Below are positions 17,830 through 27,504 of a DNA stretch of 64,000 nucleotides, in pieces. The notes under the pieces are model-generated. The model was given only the letters and a program-made list of their open reading frames with translations, did not search any database and had not been told where the DNA came from. The position numbers were made by a program, and so were the translations under genes. The stretch is taken from positions 682,001 through 746,000 of the forward strand of contig NZ_OZ245776.1 of assembly GCF_965227735.1 (NCBI RefSeq), in the 5' to 3' direction. This stretch comes from Larkinella sp965227735. GTDB taxonomy: Bacteria; Bacteroidota; Bacteroidia; Cytophagales; Spirosomataceae. Within the stretch, counting starts at the first letter, position 1. Every line of letters begins with the position of its first letter.

Positions 17830-19806
17830 TCATTGAACGGTCGGCAAGAGGGCTGTTCGTAACATCACATCGACTTTATGGGCCGTCGTTCCAAATTCTT
17901 TCCGGGCAACATAGGTCAGCGGCAATCGCAGAAACCAGGGTGGCCGGGCAACCAGGTTTCCCATTTTTGCCGAATCGGCTTCCAGCTTAGTCAAAAGCAA
18001 CTGTCGTTCGGCTTCATTATTAGCTTTATGCAACCCAACACTTTTTTCCCAGGCCAAATCACGTCCCTGCTTCATAACCGACCGTTCGATGTTTTTAATT
18101 TTGTCTGAAAAATAGGTTACCAAGGTTCCAAACGGACGGAAAACGCGGCCTACATTATCATTCATCTGATCGTACATGTCGTCAAACAATTCGTTCATCT
18201 GCGCGAAATCGTTCTTGAACAAATCGATATCTTTTCCTTTATAAACTTCCGCAACCACAATCGGCAAATCGAACGAAATATGAGCATTGGCTGCCGAAAA
18301 GATGTATTGATCCGTAGTAATTACCGTTCGGGCGGCATCGAAAGACAATTGCCAGGGTGCCGAAGCGGGTTTGCCATCGAAATACTGGTTGATAGCCTCA
18401 AAATACCGATTGCCAAAACCGACATCGACCCGCTCCATTTCCTCCGGATTTTCGAACAACCCCAACCGTATTCCTTCAGCAACCCGCTCTGTGACCAGTT
18501 TGTAAATAGCGGCAAACAACCCGACCGGATTGTTCTGTGACCGCAGGTGCCGGGCCACTTTATCCAGGTAAAAAATCACTTCATCAATGGTCTGTGCGGG
18601 CGGAATCCGGAAGTCCGGAGCCTCCGACTGCCAGGTGTCGGTGAGGGCCGAGGGCAGGTAAAACTGCTCGCTTTTGGCCCCGTTGTGATACGACATCACG
18701 AGATCGATCATCTGGTTGCTGAACGCCCGGCCCACCGCACCCATCAGCAAATGACGGTCGCCAACGGAGCGAAACCCTTTGTCGAGCCACTGAATGGCGT
18801 TGATCACCGCCGAATCATCCTTGTCATCGTTTTTGGGAACCTCGAGCAGATCGGCGTAGGGGTCGCCAATAAAAAACCGTACAAACAGAGGTGACAGGTT
18901 TTTGAGTGGTCCAAACGACAACCGGGAGTTCATCAGGTCGATGCACGCATCGGTCAGTTCGGCGCCTTCACGCCCCCCATCGGGCGACCGACCGGACTGC
19001 TGCGCCAGAATCGCGTTCATCAAATGGCGGCAGTCGTCCTCGTTTTCCGAATTCAGGTCATCATCGACGCCGATCATGAACCCCACCACTTTCCAGAGGT
19101 GCAGATAGGCTTCACTTTCCTCGGGCGTCAGTTCGATGTCCATCTGCTTCAGCCCGTCGATGATCACGACGCCAAACGACAGCAGGGTGCCAACCAGATC
19201 CTGCTGATTGATTGGAATCCCGTAATTATCGACGTCCCAACGATGTTGCTGGGCATGATACCGGATTACGGCGTGAATTAGCCGGACTTTCTGGATGGAA
19301 ACAACGGCCAGGCCATCATGTTCGAAACTGTTCAGCGTCAGAATATTAACCACAAACTGAGCGGTTTCCATCAGCCGCCGGGTAAACGAGTCGAGCGAAC
19401 CGTCGTGAACCCGCAGACGGCCGGTTCGGTATAGCACCTTGGCCCCCCGCCAGCAGGTGTAGCACAGCGGCAGCGATTTGCACAGCAGCAACAACAGAAT
19501 TTTGGGGCCGTACTGTTTGAAAACATCGGCCGCCACCATGAGTTTAAACGGTTCGGCCCAGTCGGGAAGCTGGCGGGTTTTGACAAAATAATCTTCCACG
19601 ATCTGCTTCAGCCGATCCGGCAACACATCGAAAGCCGGATTGGGGAAGTTGCGGTTTTGTACCAGCATCTGAAAGATCTGATCGATCTCCCCTTTCTGAT
19701 TGTCCAGCAAAATGGCGGCAATGGTTTCGTCGGCGAGCGGGTCGCCCATCCGTCGTTTACTCCACAGAAAATCATCGGTCCAGGTAGCAATGGAAGGGGT
19801 ATTCAT
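17830..19806 (-). CDS. MpaB/latex-clearing-protein-like oxygenase (DUF2236)
   Basis: This 658-aa protein has the DUF2236/MpaB core in its first 270 residues, including LIHAVIRYHAQQH with the His residues that would ligate a b-type heme, and a helical second half of about 350 residues. Family members include mycophenolic-acid enzyme MpaB' and latex clearing protein; most bacterial ones have no known substrate. The half beyond the core (about residues 300-658) is longer than in typical members and I cannot assign it. The ATG at 19806 is preferred over one five codons upstream. It is 18 bp upstream of the adenylate cyclase start, suggesting shared transcription. Confidence 0.75.
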   Translation of the reverse strand: MNTPSIATWTDDFLWSKRRMGDPLADETIAAILLDNQKGEIDQIFQMLVQNRNFPNPAFDVLPDRLKQIVEDYFVKTRQLPDWAEPFKLMVAADVFKQYGPKILLLLLCKSLPLCYTCWRGAKVLYRTGRLRVHDGSLDSFTRRLMETAQFVVNILTLNSFEHDGLAVVSIQKVRLIHAVIRYHAQQHRWDVDNYGIPINQQDLVGTLLSFGVVIIDGLKQMDIELTPEESEAYLHLWKVVGFMIGVDDDLNSENEDDCRHLMNAILAQQSGRSPDGGREGAELTDACIDLMNSRLSFGPLKNLSPLFVRFFIGDPYADLLEVPKNDDKDDSAVINAIQWLDKGFRSVGDRHLLMGAVGRAFSNQMIDLVMSYHNGAKSEQFYLPSALTDTWQSEAPDFRIPPAQTIDEVIFYLDKVARHLRSQNNPVGLFAAIYKLVTERVAEGIRLGLFENPEEMERVDVGFGNRYFEAINQYFDGKPASAPWQLSFDAARTVITTDQYIFSAANAHISFDLPIVVAEVYKGKDIDLFKNDFAQMNELFDDMYDQMNDNVGRVFRPFGTLVTYFSDKIKNIERSVMKQGRDLAWEKSVGLHKANNEAERQLLLTKLEADSAKMGNLVARPPWFLRLPLTYVARKEFGTTAHKVDVMLRTALLPTVQ

Positions 19807-19949
19807 CAGGAGGAAGGACAAACGTTAACGTTACCACAAATAACTATATTAGTAACTCATTTGCAATTTCTCCGGCACATTCACGCTTTCTACCGCAAGC
19901 ATTTTCACCCGGTTACGGTGTTTCGTAGTTTAGGCTGAAAATCAATTCC

Positions 19950-21008
19950 ATGAAACGAACCATTCCGCCCATCCTGATTCATATTCTGCTTGGTCTGGCC
20001 TTTCTGTCTCTTCCTTATCTTTTTGCGCCCGACGGTTTTTCGGGCCTCACCAAACTGACCAGTAACCCGCACGAACGAACCAATTTTCTGTCTTACCTCT
20101 TCATGCTGGTTTTCTTTTACGCCAACTATTATTACCTGATTCCAAAATTGTATCTGGAAGGAAAATATATCCTTTATGTTGCCAGCCTTGCGGGAAGTTT
20201 TTTGCTTCTGATCGGGGCCATTGTGCTGGTCGATCGCGGGGATTTGCTTTCTGCTCCGGCACCGGGTCCACCCCATCACTCCCAGGCTCACGGTCCGGGT
20301 CCGGGTGGCTCGAACCCAAAACCGCCTTTCGGATTCGAGCTGAGTCATGCCCTGTTTCTGTATCTGGTCGGCATTTTTGTTTCCCTGTATCTCCAGATCA
20401 AAAACCGCTGGCGACAAACGGAGCAGGAAAAACTATCCACCGAATTGTCGTACCTGAAAGCCCAGATCAACCCGCATTTTCTGTTCAACACGCTCAACAG
20501 CATCTATTCGCTGGCCATCGAAAAGTCGGACAAAACCGCCGACGCCGTCGTAAAACTCTCGTCATTAATGCGTTATGTAATTCGGGATGCCGGAAGCCAC
20601 GCGGTACCGTTGGCGAAAGAGGTGGCCTACATCAGTGATTACATCGCCTTACAGCAGTTGCGGCTGGACGATACCGTCCAGATTGAGTACGCGGTCAGCG
20701 GCTTTTTTAATGGGAAACAGATTGCACCTCTGATTTTGATTTCGTTTATTGAAAACGCGTTCAAGTACGGCGTCAATCCGGAAGAAAAATCGATCATTCA
20801 CATCACGATTTCGCTGAACGAGAACACCTTGCGCTTATATGTGTTCAACAAAAAAGTGCGGTTATATCACAATGACGAAACCTCGGGCGGAATTGGCATC
20901 GACAACACCAAAGCCCGGTTGAAACTGGTGTATCCCAACCAGCACGTCCTGACCATCAACGACGACCCCACCGGGTTCGCCGTTGACCTAACCCTGAACC
21001 TGGCATGA
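19950..21008 (+). CDS. LytS-type sensor histidine kinase
   Basis: This 352-aa kinase has four membrane helices (about 5-25, 45-65, 75-97 and 130-150) and then a cytoplasmic His_kinase domain. The phosphoacceptor box is QINPHFLFNTLNSIYSLA and the ATP-binding N-box is FIENAFKYG. There is no extracytoplasmic sensor domain of any size, so the signal is probably membrane-borne. The loop between helices 3 and 4 is rich in Pro, Gly and His. The stop overlaps the response regulator start by four bases (ATGA), making a coupled two-component pair. The targets are unknown. Confidence 0.93.
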   Translation: MKRTIPPILIHILLGLAFLSLPYLFAPDGFSGLTKLTSNPHERTNFLSYLFMLVFFYANYYYLIPKLYLEGKYILYVASLAGSFLLLIGAIVLVDRGDLLSAPAPGPPHHSQAHGPGPGGSNPKPPFGFELSHALFLYLVGIFVSLYLQIKNRWRQTEQEKLSTELSYLKAQINPHFLFNTLNSIYSLAIEKSDKTADAVVKLSSLMRYVIRDAGSHAVPLAKEVAYISDYIALQQLRLDDTVQIEYAVSGFFNGKQIAPLILISFIENAFKYGVNPEEKSIIHITISLNENTLRLYVFNKKVRLYHNDETSGGIGIDNTKARLKLVYPNQHVLTINDDPTGFAVDLTLNLA

Positions 21009-21715
21009 TCCGAGCCATTGCGTTAGACGATGAACCCCCTGCGCTGCGGGTATTGACCCATTTTTGCCACCAGCTCAACACCATCGACCTGCAAAAGACA
21101 TTTTTGCGCCCCGACGAAGCACTCACGCATCTGCACGAGGTACCTACCGATCTGCTTTTTCTCGACATCAACATGCCGTCGGTATCCGGCATTGAATTTC
21201 ACAGGGCGATTCCGGAACAGATGCTGGTGATTTTTACCACGGCCTACGCCGAATACGCCGTGGAAGGGTTTACGCTCAATGCCGTCGATTACCTGTTGAA
21301 ACCGTTTACGTTCGAGCGGTTTCAACAAGCCGTTCAGAAAGCAACGACGCAGCAGAAATTCCGGCAGACGACCGATCCGGCGAAGGAAGCCTATCTCTAC
21401 ATCCGCGCCGATTATACGCTGCACAAAATTGCGTTGTCAGACATTCTGTTCATCGAGGGATTAGACGATTACCTCAAGATTCACCTCCATCAGGTCAACC
21501 GCCCGATTGTGGCCCGGATGACGATGAAAACCATGCTGCAAAAACTCCGGGAAGCCGACGAGGGAAGCGAGCGGTTTATTCGCGTTCATCGCTCCTATAT
21601 TGTGGCTTTCAACCGGATCGAAACCGTCCGCAACCGCATGATCACCCTCGCCGGGGAAGAAATACCGGTCGGCATGAGCTACGAAACCGAGTTTTTCAAG
21701 CGGTTTCAGGGCTAA
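21005..21715 (+). CDS. LytTR-family response regulator
   Basis: This 236-aa regulator has a receiver domain (acidic pocket DDEPP, phosphoacceptor Asp in LFLDINMP, LLKPF with the conserved Lys) followed by a LytTR DNA-binding domain (about 135-236) with YLYIRADYTLHKI and RVHRSYIVAFNRIE. It is coupled to the upstream LytS-type kinase by a four-base overlap. The stop lies two bases from the stop of the convergent caspase-family gene, so no terminator separates them. Confidence 0.94.
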   Translation: MIRAIALDDEPPALRVLTHFCHQLNTIDLQKTFLRPDEALTHLHEVPTDLLFLDINMPSVSGIEFHRAIPEQMLVIFTTAYAEYAVEGFTLNAVDYLLKPFTFERFQQAVQKATTQQKFRQTTDPAKEAYLYIRADYTLHKIALSDILFIEGLDDYLKIHLHQVNRPIVARMTMKTMLQKLREADEGSERFIRVHRSYIVAFNRIETVRNRMITLAGEEIPVGMSYETEFFKRFQG

Positions 21716-21716
21716 C

Positions 21717-24700
21717 TCAGGCGCGTTCTTTCTCCATTTTCCCGATCAGTTGGGCGTATTTGGTGGCAATGCTCAGAAACCCTTTGTCGTTCGGGTGAAA
21801 TTCATCGTACCAGTATTTCAACTGGCTGGTGGCCGGTCGGATACTCCCGCGCAAGTCGATGTAAATCACGTTATCATACGCCGATGCGGCCCGTTGCAAT
21901 CGCTCGTTGAACCCGTCGATCATAAACCGGATCAGGTTTTTTCGTTCCACGGCGCCGGTTATTCCCTTTTCAGTCAGGCACTTCTCCAGATTCCCCGGCT
22001 TCCCGGATTGCGTTTCACTGGCGTCTGGCAGGAGGTAATCATAGCCGTGGACCAGCACCCGAACTTTCGCATTTTGCAACCGGATCAGGCGAAAAAGTCG
22101 TTGAAAATCCGTTTCCAGTTCGTCCAGCGCAGCCGCGAATCCGTCGGCTACATACCGCTGTGGCGCGGGCAGGCTTTCCGCTGCCTGATCCCGGATGTAG
22201 GTCGGAAATTCGTCGCCAAAGAAATGCGTTCCTCCGCCACTCAGCAAAAAATACCGCGGACTGACCTGCGCAATGGTTTCCAGAAACTGCGATTTTTCAA
22301 TGTAATTCTTCAGCGATTTTCCCACCGCCGGGGTGCAGTTCACCGAATACACCCGCGCCAGGTAATCGACAATATCACTTAGAAGCGGGTATTGAAACCA
22401 CGAATCCCCACCCGCCACCAGCCGAACCCGGTCCGGGTATTTGATCAGATTCTGCATGTACTGCCGGTTTCGGATCTGGTAGGCAATCTGGTTGCTCACG
22501 AACGTTTTCACATCGCCCCATAGCCCGCGCTGTTCCTCGCCCGTCACGGTCAGATCGTCCCGCAAAACCAGCTCCGAATCGATCGGGTCCGGCTGAAAAT
22601 ACAGTCCGAGCGCGAAATCAGCCATCGGATTAGCCACCGGCACGCCATCGACCAGCACCGGTTCCAGCATCCGGTTCAGTTCGCCCAGATCGATCCGGTT
22701 GAAAACCGGATTCGGAATGCGGAGCGTGACCAGTTGCGTGCTCCAGTCCGGAAACTCCTCCTCGTCTTCTTCGGTATCGAAAGCCGACGCGCGGTTCTCG
22801 TCAGAATCCAATTTTTCACCCAGCGTGTGGGGCGACGGCAAGACATCCAGCGCCAGCATTGCCAGCGTCGATTCGGAAAGGGGATTCACGGAAACGATGA
22901 CTTTAAAGTATTCCGTCACCTCCGGCCAGTTGTATTGCCGAACGGTTTCTTCCAGGCTCATTCGCACAAAATCATTCCGCCCCGTCAGCGATTTCCGGCT
23001 GGGCAATCCCAGCAGTTCCGATTTTCCCGGTTCGAGTCGGTAGTTTCCCGCCTGAAGCCGCTCGTTCACCGGCAAAAAATCCTTCATCGCAATGAAATCA
23101 CGGGAAAGGTATAACACCGTGCAATACAGCACCTGAGCCGTGGGATTGATCAACTGGATGCTGACTTTATTGGCCCAAACGGTTTTGCCGGACGGCGTCG
23201 TGCTCTCCTGCAACGGAATCGTGACCGGCGTCGGTTGTGCGCCTTTCAATACCTCCGTTTGCGCAGTTTCGGGCGTTACGGCAATGGTCAGAATCGGTTC
23301 AGGGGCTTCGGGATTGCGCAGTTCTTTCAGATATTTCCAGGCGGCCAGGTGCCGCAAATACTGGGTCAACTGCTCATACGCCCGCTCCAGATTATCTGCC
23401 GGAACGGTGCGGATGAGCGGACGGTTTTCGTCACCGGGCCGGGAAAAGTACAAAAGACCGTTGCGAACGTGCAGCGTGTAATCCGCTTTTTGTTCGTCTT
23501 CTTCCGGGATGAAAAATGCCCCGGCTTTTTCGGTCAGCGTTTTCAGCAACAGCGCCTGCTCGGCCACGTCGCCGTTGTGGTTGATGAAATGGAGTTTGAT
23601 GGGTTCGGTGAGCAGGCCTTCCACTTCGGCCCGGTAGGCCTTGCCCCGGTCGAGTCCGGCTTCCTGTTCCGCACCGATTTTCAACAACGTGTAATCGGCC
23701 CCGATTTTCAGCGGTGTCACCGAAAAAGCCGGTTTTCCGGTGTCGTCCAGCACCTGAATGGATTTCGTCGTCCGCCCTACCCCATGAATGGCTCCGACAT
23801 CGAGCAGCCACTGCCGTTTGTCCGGATTGAAGGTAATTTCGGCGACGGCGGTTTGGGTATCGATCGGTCGGTTCAAAAAACCGGTCAGCAAGAGCTTGTC
23901 CGACGCATCGCCCGCGGCCGAAATGCGGGGGCGTTGTTCGTAGGCAAACCGCATATACTGCCGCACGCGGTTATGCAGGGCCTGGTAGGAAATGGCTGAA
24001 TTGGCGGCTTTCAAAACCGCCACCAGATTTTTGGTAAAAACGCCCTCCTTGTTTTCCCGGTCTTCCACAGCCGCTTCGTCCGATTCACAGGCCGCTAGCT
24101 GAATATGGGTTCCCAATGGGATGAGCTGGTCGAGTCCCTGTTGGCGGAAATCGTTTTCTGTAAATTGCTCCTGAAAAATAAAACCGGCGTAGGGCCGCAT
24201 GGGAGCTGATTGCGACAACCGGCGCTCCTGCATTTTCTGCCCTTCGGATGTTGCCGCGAGCAGATCAAAAAACCGGGTGTTATCCCCGGAATGGCAACAA
24301 TCGAAGATCGTAACGACGTGCGCCCCGGTCTGGCTCAGGTCCGCAATCAGATACCTTAACTCCTTGTCGGTCAGCAAATAATCCCAGGTATGGGCCGCAT
24401 CGCCGTCAAAACAGACAATGCTTTCGAGTTTCCCGTCGGCTTCGGTTGGCCAGAGCGTCGGGTCGGCGGCTTCCTGCGCACCGTGGCCCGCGAAATAGAA
24501 CAAAGCCGTATCATTCGGTCCCGCTTTTTTCAGGTGCGTTCGGAAACCCGCGACGATGGCGGTTTTGGTGGCCTCCTGATCAGTGAGGTGGAGCGGAACG
24601 TGCTCCAGATCGGTGAGGCTTTCGAGGTAGTGTTCGATGGTGGCCGCGTCCTGTACGGCACCGCTCAACGGGCGAACCTGCTGGTAGGCGTTGATACCCA

Positions 24701-24758
24701 CCACGAAAGAAAAAAGTTTAGGCAGAACTGCGGAAGGCACAGAGGTTGAAGGGTTCAT
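21717..24758 (-). CDS. Caspase-like peptidase fused to an SGNH hydrolase
   Basis: This 1013-aa multidomain protein has an N-terminal metacaspase-type C14 peptidase (about 14-260) with catalytic His92 in FYFAGHGAQE and Cys155 in FDCCHSG. The middle (about 280-770) is beta-rich and contains a DUF4384-like region; I cannot divide it with certainty. The C-terminal ~230 residues form an SGNH/GDSL hydrolase: GDSW with Ser786, SGGGTHFFGDE, and the catalytic Asp985 and His988 in YDEFHPND. No signal peptide is visible, so it should act in the cytoplasm. Caspase-like proteases in bacteria often act in signalling or abortive infection, but this gene sits in the backbone, convergent with the LytS/LytT pair. 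Confidence 0.85.
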   Translation of the reverse strand: MNPSTSVPSAVLPKLFSFVVGINAYQQVRPLSGAVQDAATIEHYLESLTDLEHVPLHLTDQEATKTAIVAGFRTHLKKAGPNDTALFYFAGHGAQEAADPTLWPTEADGKLESIVCFDGDAAHTWDYLLTDKELRYLIADLSQTGAHVVTIFDCCHSGDNTRFFDLLAATSEGQKMQERRLSQSAPMRPYAGFIFQEQFTENDFRQQGLDQLIPLGTHIQLAACESDEAAVEDRENKEGVFTKNLVAVLKAANSAISYQALHNRVRQYMRFAYEQRPRISAAGDASDKLLLTGFLNRPIDTQTAVAEITFNPDKRQWLLDVGAIHGVGRTTKSIQVLDDTGKPAFSVTPLKIGADYTLLKIGAEQEAGLDRGKAYRAEVEGLLTEPIKLHFINHNGDVAEQALLLKTLTEKAGAFFIPEEDEQKADYTLHVRNGLLYFSRPGDENRPLIRTVPADNLERAYEQLTQYLRHLAAWKYLKELRNPEAPEPILTIAVTPETAQTEVLKGAQPTPVTIPLQESTTPSGKTVWANKVSIQLINPTAQVLYCTVLYLSRDFIAMKDFLPVNERLQAGNYRLEPGKSELLGLPSRKSLTGRNDFVRMSLEETVRQYNWPEVTEYFKVIVSVNPLSESTLAMLALDVLPSPHTLGEKLDSDENRASAFDTEEDEEEFPDWSTQLVTLRIPNPVFNRIDLGELNRMLEPVLVDGVPVANPMADFALGLYFQPDPIDSELVLRDDLTVTGEEQRGLWGDVKTFVSNQIAYQIRNRQYMQNLIKYPDRVRLVAGGDSWFQYPLLSDIVDYLARVYSVNCTPAVGKSLKNYIEKSQFLETIAQVSPRYFLLSGGGTHFFGDEFPTYIRDQAAESLPAPQRYVADGFAAALDELETDFQRLFRLIRLQNAKVRVLVHGYDYLLPDASETQSGKPGNLEKCLTEKGITGAVERKNLIRFMIDGFNERLQRAASAYDNVIYIDLRGSIRPATSQLKYWYDEFHPNDKGFLSIATKYAQLIGKMEKERA

Positions 24759-24831
24759 CGTCAGAGTTTGGAGGAATTTCGTGGTACCACGGCCTAAACC
24801 GGTGATCGCCAGAAATATAGGAAAATAATCA

Positions 24832-24898
24832 CAAATCCCGTCTTTCCGAAAAAAACCGCTTGAAAACCAAGCCGGTTTTTCCGGAAAGACGGGATTTG
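24832..24898 (-). terminator. Long hairpin downstream of the sugar dehydrogenase gene
   Basis: The arms 24832-24848 and 24882-24898 are a perfect 17-bp match, extended inward by about 12 more near-matching bases containing an A7/T5 pairing. The hairpin lies 60 bp past the stop of the minus-strand sugar dehydrogenase gene and 70 bp before the caspase-family gene start, so it probably ends the former transcript. Confidence 0.75.
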
Positions 24899-24957
24899 CC
24901 CAACGATGCCTTCTATCATAAAGGCAAGATGCTCAGTCAAATACGGGACAGAGACCC

Positions 24958-26178
24958 TTATTTTTTATCGATTCGATACAGCCTTCCCTGGTCGGTAATC
25001 GCGTACAAAGCGCCGTCGTTGCCCTGTGTTACATCCCGGAAACGCTGCGATTCACCCGAGAGCAGCCGCTCTTCGCCTACCACTTTGTTGTTTTCAATTT
25101 TCAGCCGCACGATGTGCATGCCACTCAGCGAACCCACGAAGAGGTTGTTCTTCCATTCCGGAATGCGGTTACTGCTGTAGAACGTCATCCCGCTTGGCGA
25201 GACGGAAGGGTCCCAGTAATAGACCGGTTGTTGCAGGCCTTCTTTTTGCTGAATGGCCTCCCCGACTTGCTTGCCACTGTACTCGATGCCGTAGGTGATG
25301 GTCGGCCATCCGTAATTTTTTCCGGGTTCGATCCGGTTGATTTCATCCCCTCCTCTGGGGCCAAATTCAGCCTCCCACAGATCGCCGGTAACCGGATGGA
25401 AAGCCAGACCCTGCACGTTGCGGTGTCCATAAGAATACAATTCGGGCCGGGCATCGGCCTGTTTTACAAACGGATTACCGGCGGCAGGTTTGCCCTCTTT
25501 CGTAATGCGGATGACTTTCCCTAGTCCTGAATTGACCGACTGGGCCTGGGGCCGGGTGACCAGATCCGACCGTTCGCCGGTGCTGATCACCAGATTACCG
25601 GCTTTGTCGATCAAAATCCGGCCACCGTAGTGCAGATTTCCTTTGTAGGCGGGGGTAGCGCGGTAGATAACCGTCGCTCCTTCCACCGTTTTTTCATCGG
25701 CCGACAGTTTCCCCTTGCCAACCGCCGTCAAATTTCCTTCTTCCAACGGTTCGGCAAATACCCAGTAGATCATGCGGTTGGTCGCAAAGGCGGGATCGAC
25801 CCGGATGCCCAGCAAGCCACCCTGTCCTGCGGAATTTACCTTTGTCAGACCCGTGATCGGTTCACTCAGCTTGCCGTCGACGGTGGCGATGCGCAGCGTT
25901 CCCTTCTTTTCCGTGATGAGCAGCCGTCCATCGGGCAGGCTCGTAATGCCCCAGGGGCTCTTGAGGTCTTCCGTCAAGACCTTGCCTTCGTAAGGGGTGG
26001 CGGATTTGATACCGGCAACCCGAGTTTGTCCGGCAAAAGCCGATTTGTAGGCCGAATTGGGTTCTTTGGTTTCTACCGGCGCCTGTGCAGACGATGCGGT
26101 TTGAGCGGATACACTTGAACCACAAGCTAAAAAAGCGAGTGAAGTACCCGTCAGGATCATAATAAATCGATTGCTCAT
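24958..26178 (-). CDS. PQQ-dependent sugar dehydrogenase family protein, exported
   Basis: This 406-aa protein has a signal peptide (VSAQ, about residue 25) and a six-bladed beta-propeller of the glucose/sorbosone dehydrogenase family (Asd/YliI-like). Diagnostic strings are LKSPWGITSLPDGRLLITEK, HYGGRILIDKAGNLVISTGE, SYGHRNVQGLAFHP and GGDEINRIEPGKNYGWP. Relatives oxidise aldose sugars in the periplasm using PQQ, although several members lack proven activity. No PQQ biosynthesis gene is visible here. It is a single gene with its own downstream hairpin. Confidence 0.9.
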   Translation of the reverse strand: MSNRFIMILTGTSLAFLACGSSVSAQTASSAQAPVETKEPNSAYKSAFAGQTRVAGIKSATPYEGKVLTEDLKSPWGITSLPDGRLLITEKKGTLRIATVDGKLSEPITGLTKVNSAGQGGLLGIRVDPAFATNRMIYWVFAEPLEEGNLTAVGKGKLSADEKTVEGATVIYRATPAYKGNLHYGGRILIDKAGNLVISTGERSDLVTRPQAQSVNSGLGKVIRITKEGKPAAGNPFVKQADARPELYSYGHRNVQGLAFHPVTGDLWEAEFGPRGGDEINRIEPGKNYGWPTITYGIEYSGKQVGEAIQQKEGLQQPVYYWDPSVSPSGMTFYSSNRIPEWKNNLFVGSLSGMHIVRLKIENNKVVGEERLLSGESQRFRDVTQGNDGALYAITDQGRLYRIDKK

Positions 26179-26354
26179 GTTGGTTTAGCCCGAAGGTTTC
26201 TTTCTGTTCTAATATAATTTACTACAATATTAAACCTGGTAACGCTAAACACCTAATTTGGTTTCTTTCCGCTGAACTACTTCCTGTAGACCTGGGCTTG
26301 CAGGCCTTTAAATTTCTCTTTGGTAATCATAGTGGCGGCTCATGTCAACCCAAA

Positions 26355-27257
26355 TTAATTAGAGTGGAGCATCCGGTATTCGTTGGGGGATTGCCCAACC
26401 CGCTGTTTGAACAGGCGGTTAAAGTGCTGGGGATACTTGAAGCCCAATTCAAAGGCAATTTGACTGATGGATTTGGCAGGATCAAACACGCGTTCTTTTG
26501 CTACGTCGATCACCTTCCACTGAATGTATTCCTGCGCGGTTTTGCCGGTTTCTTTCTTGATCAGGTCGCCAAAATAGTTCGCCGACAGATTTAATTCACT
26601 GGCACAATAGGCGACTGAAGGCAAGCCAATCGTCTGGGGTTTATCGGTCTGAAAATACGCGTTCAACAAATTCTCAAACCGTTCGATAACGCCCTTATGT
26701 GCATATTCCCGGGTAATGAACTGGCGCTCGTAGAACCGGACGCAGTAGTTCAGAAACAGTTCAATAGTGGAGACGATTAAACGCTTGCTGTGCTTGTCGA
26801 TGGCATGTTCCAATTCGTAGTCGATTTTGGAAAAGCAATCCAGCACAATTTCCCGTTCCCGTTTGGATACATGCAGGGCTTCGTAGAACTGGTAGCCAAA
26901 GAAGGTATACTCCTGAATGTGTCGTCCCAGAGCCGTACCGTGGAGAAGATCGGGATGAAAGACCAGCGCATACCCTTTGGGCTGATAGGTTTCGCCATTG
27001 CTGTTCACCCCGGCGACCTGTCCCGGTGCCAGAAAAACCAGGGTTCCTTCCTGGTAATCATACGTATGGCGACCATATACCAGATCCCCGCATTTGACCT
27101 CTTTTAAAAAGATGGTGTAGAAGCCGAAAAACATCCGGGAGCCTTGCCGGGGATCGGACCTGGACAAGTCCACCACGCTCACCAACGGATGACGGGTTTC
27201 GTTGTTGTTGAATGTATTATAATCACTGATGGTCTCAAACCGGCGCAGCGTGTCCAT
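26355..27257 (-). CDS. AraC-family transcriptional regulator
   Basis: This 300-aa regulator has an N-terminal cupin-like sensing region (about 40-170) and a C-terminal double HTH (about 200-300) with ISQIAFELGFKYPQHFNRLFKQRVGQSPNEYR-type residues. It is divergent from the DUF4440 remnant and the molybdenum hydroxylase genes. The intervening spacer holds one of three copies of an operator-like box that recurs before the hydroxylase and monooxygenase genes. The natural reading is that this regulator controls itself and that gene set in response to an aromatic or aldehyde substrate; that is inference. Confidence 0.9.
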   Translation of the reverse strand: MDTLRRFETISDYNTFNNNETRHPLVSVVDLSRSDPRQGSRMFFGFYTIFLKEVKCGDLVYGRHTYDYQEGTLVFLAPGQVAGVNSNGETYQPKGYALVFHPDLLHGTALGRHIQEYTFFGYQFYEALHVSKREREIVLDCFSKIDYELEHAIDKHSKRLIVSTIELFLNYCVRFYERQFITREYAHKGVIERFENLLNAYFQTDKPQTIGLPSVAYCASELNLSANYFGDLIKKETGKTAQEYIQWKVIDVAKERVFDPAKSISQIAFELGFKYPQHFNRLFKQRVGQSPNEYRMLHSN

Positions 27258-27329
27258 ATCATGATTGGTTTAGTTACCTAAAATTACCGCTTTATTCACC
27301 CTTCACCAATTGGCATGCTCTAATCAGGA

Positions 27330-27363
27330 ATATTGGTAGATAAAACCGTAATCTGTATACCAT
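27330..27363. promoter_or_regulatory. Operator-like box, copy 1
   Basis: The shared box runs from ATTGGTAGA through CCGTAAT to TGTATACCAT, with outer half-sites TGGTA and TACCA in inverted orientation. Copy 1 lies 73 bp upstream of the AraC regulator start and also faces the DUF4440 remnant. The ~35 bases before it also match the region before copy 3 (for example TTCACCCTTC and CCAAT). Confidence 0.7.
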
Positions 27364-27504
27364 TCGGAAGAAGAAATGCAGAGACCTTTGCGAAACCAAC
27401 TGAAGCAACCGATGCAAGCGGTTCGATTTACAAATGGGTGACTTACCCATTAAATCACGTAAACAATAAACGCAATTAACAACCCTAAACGGATCAAAAC
27501 CGGT

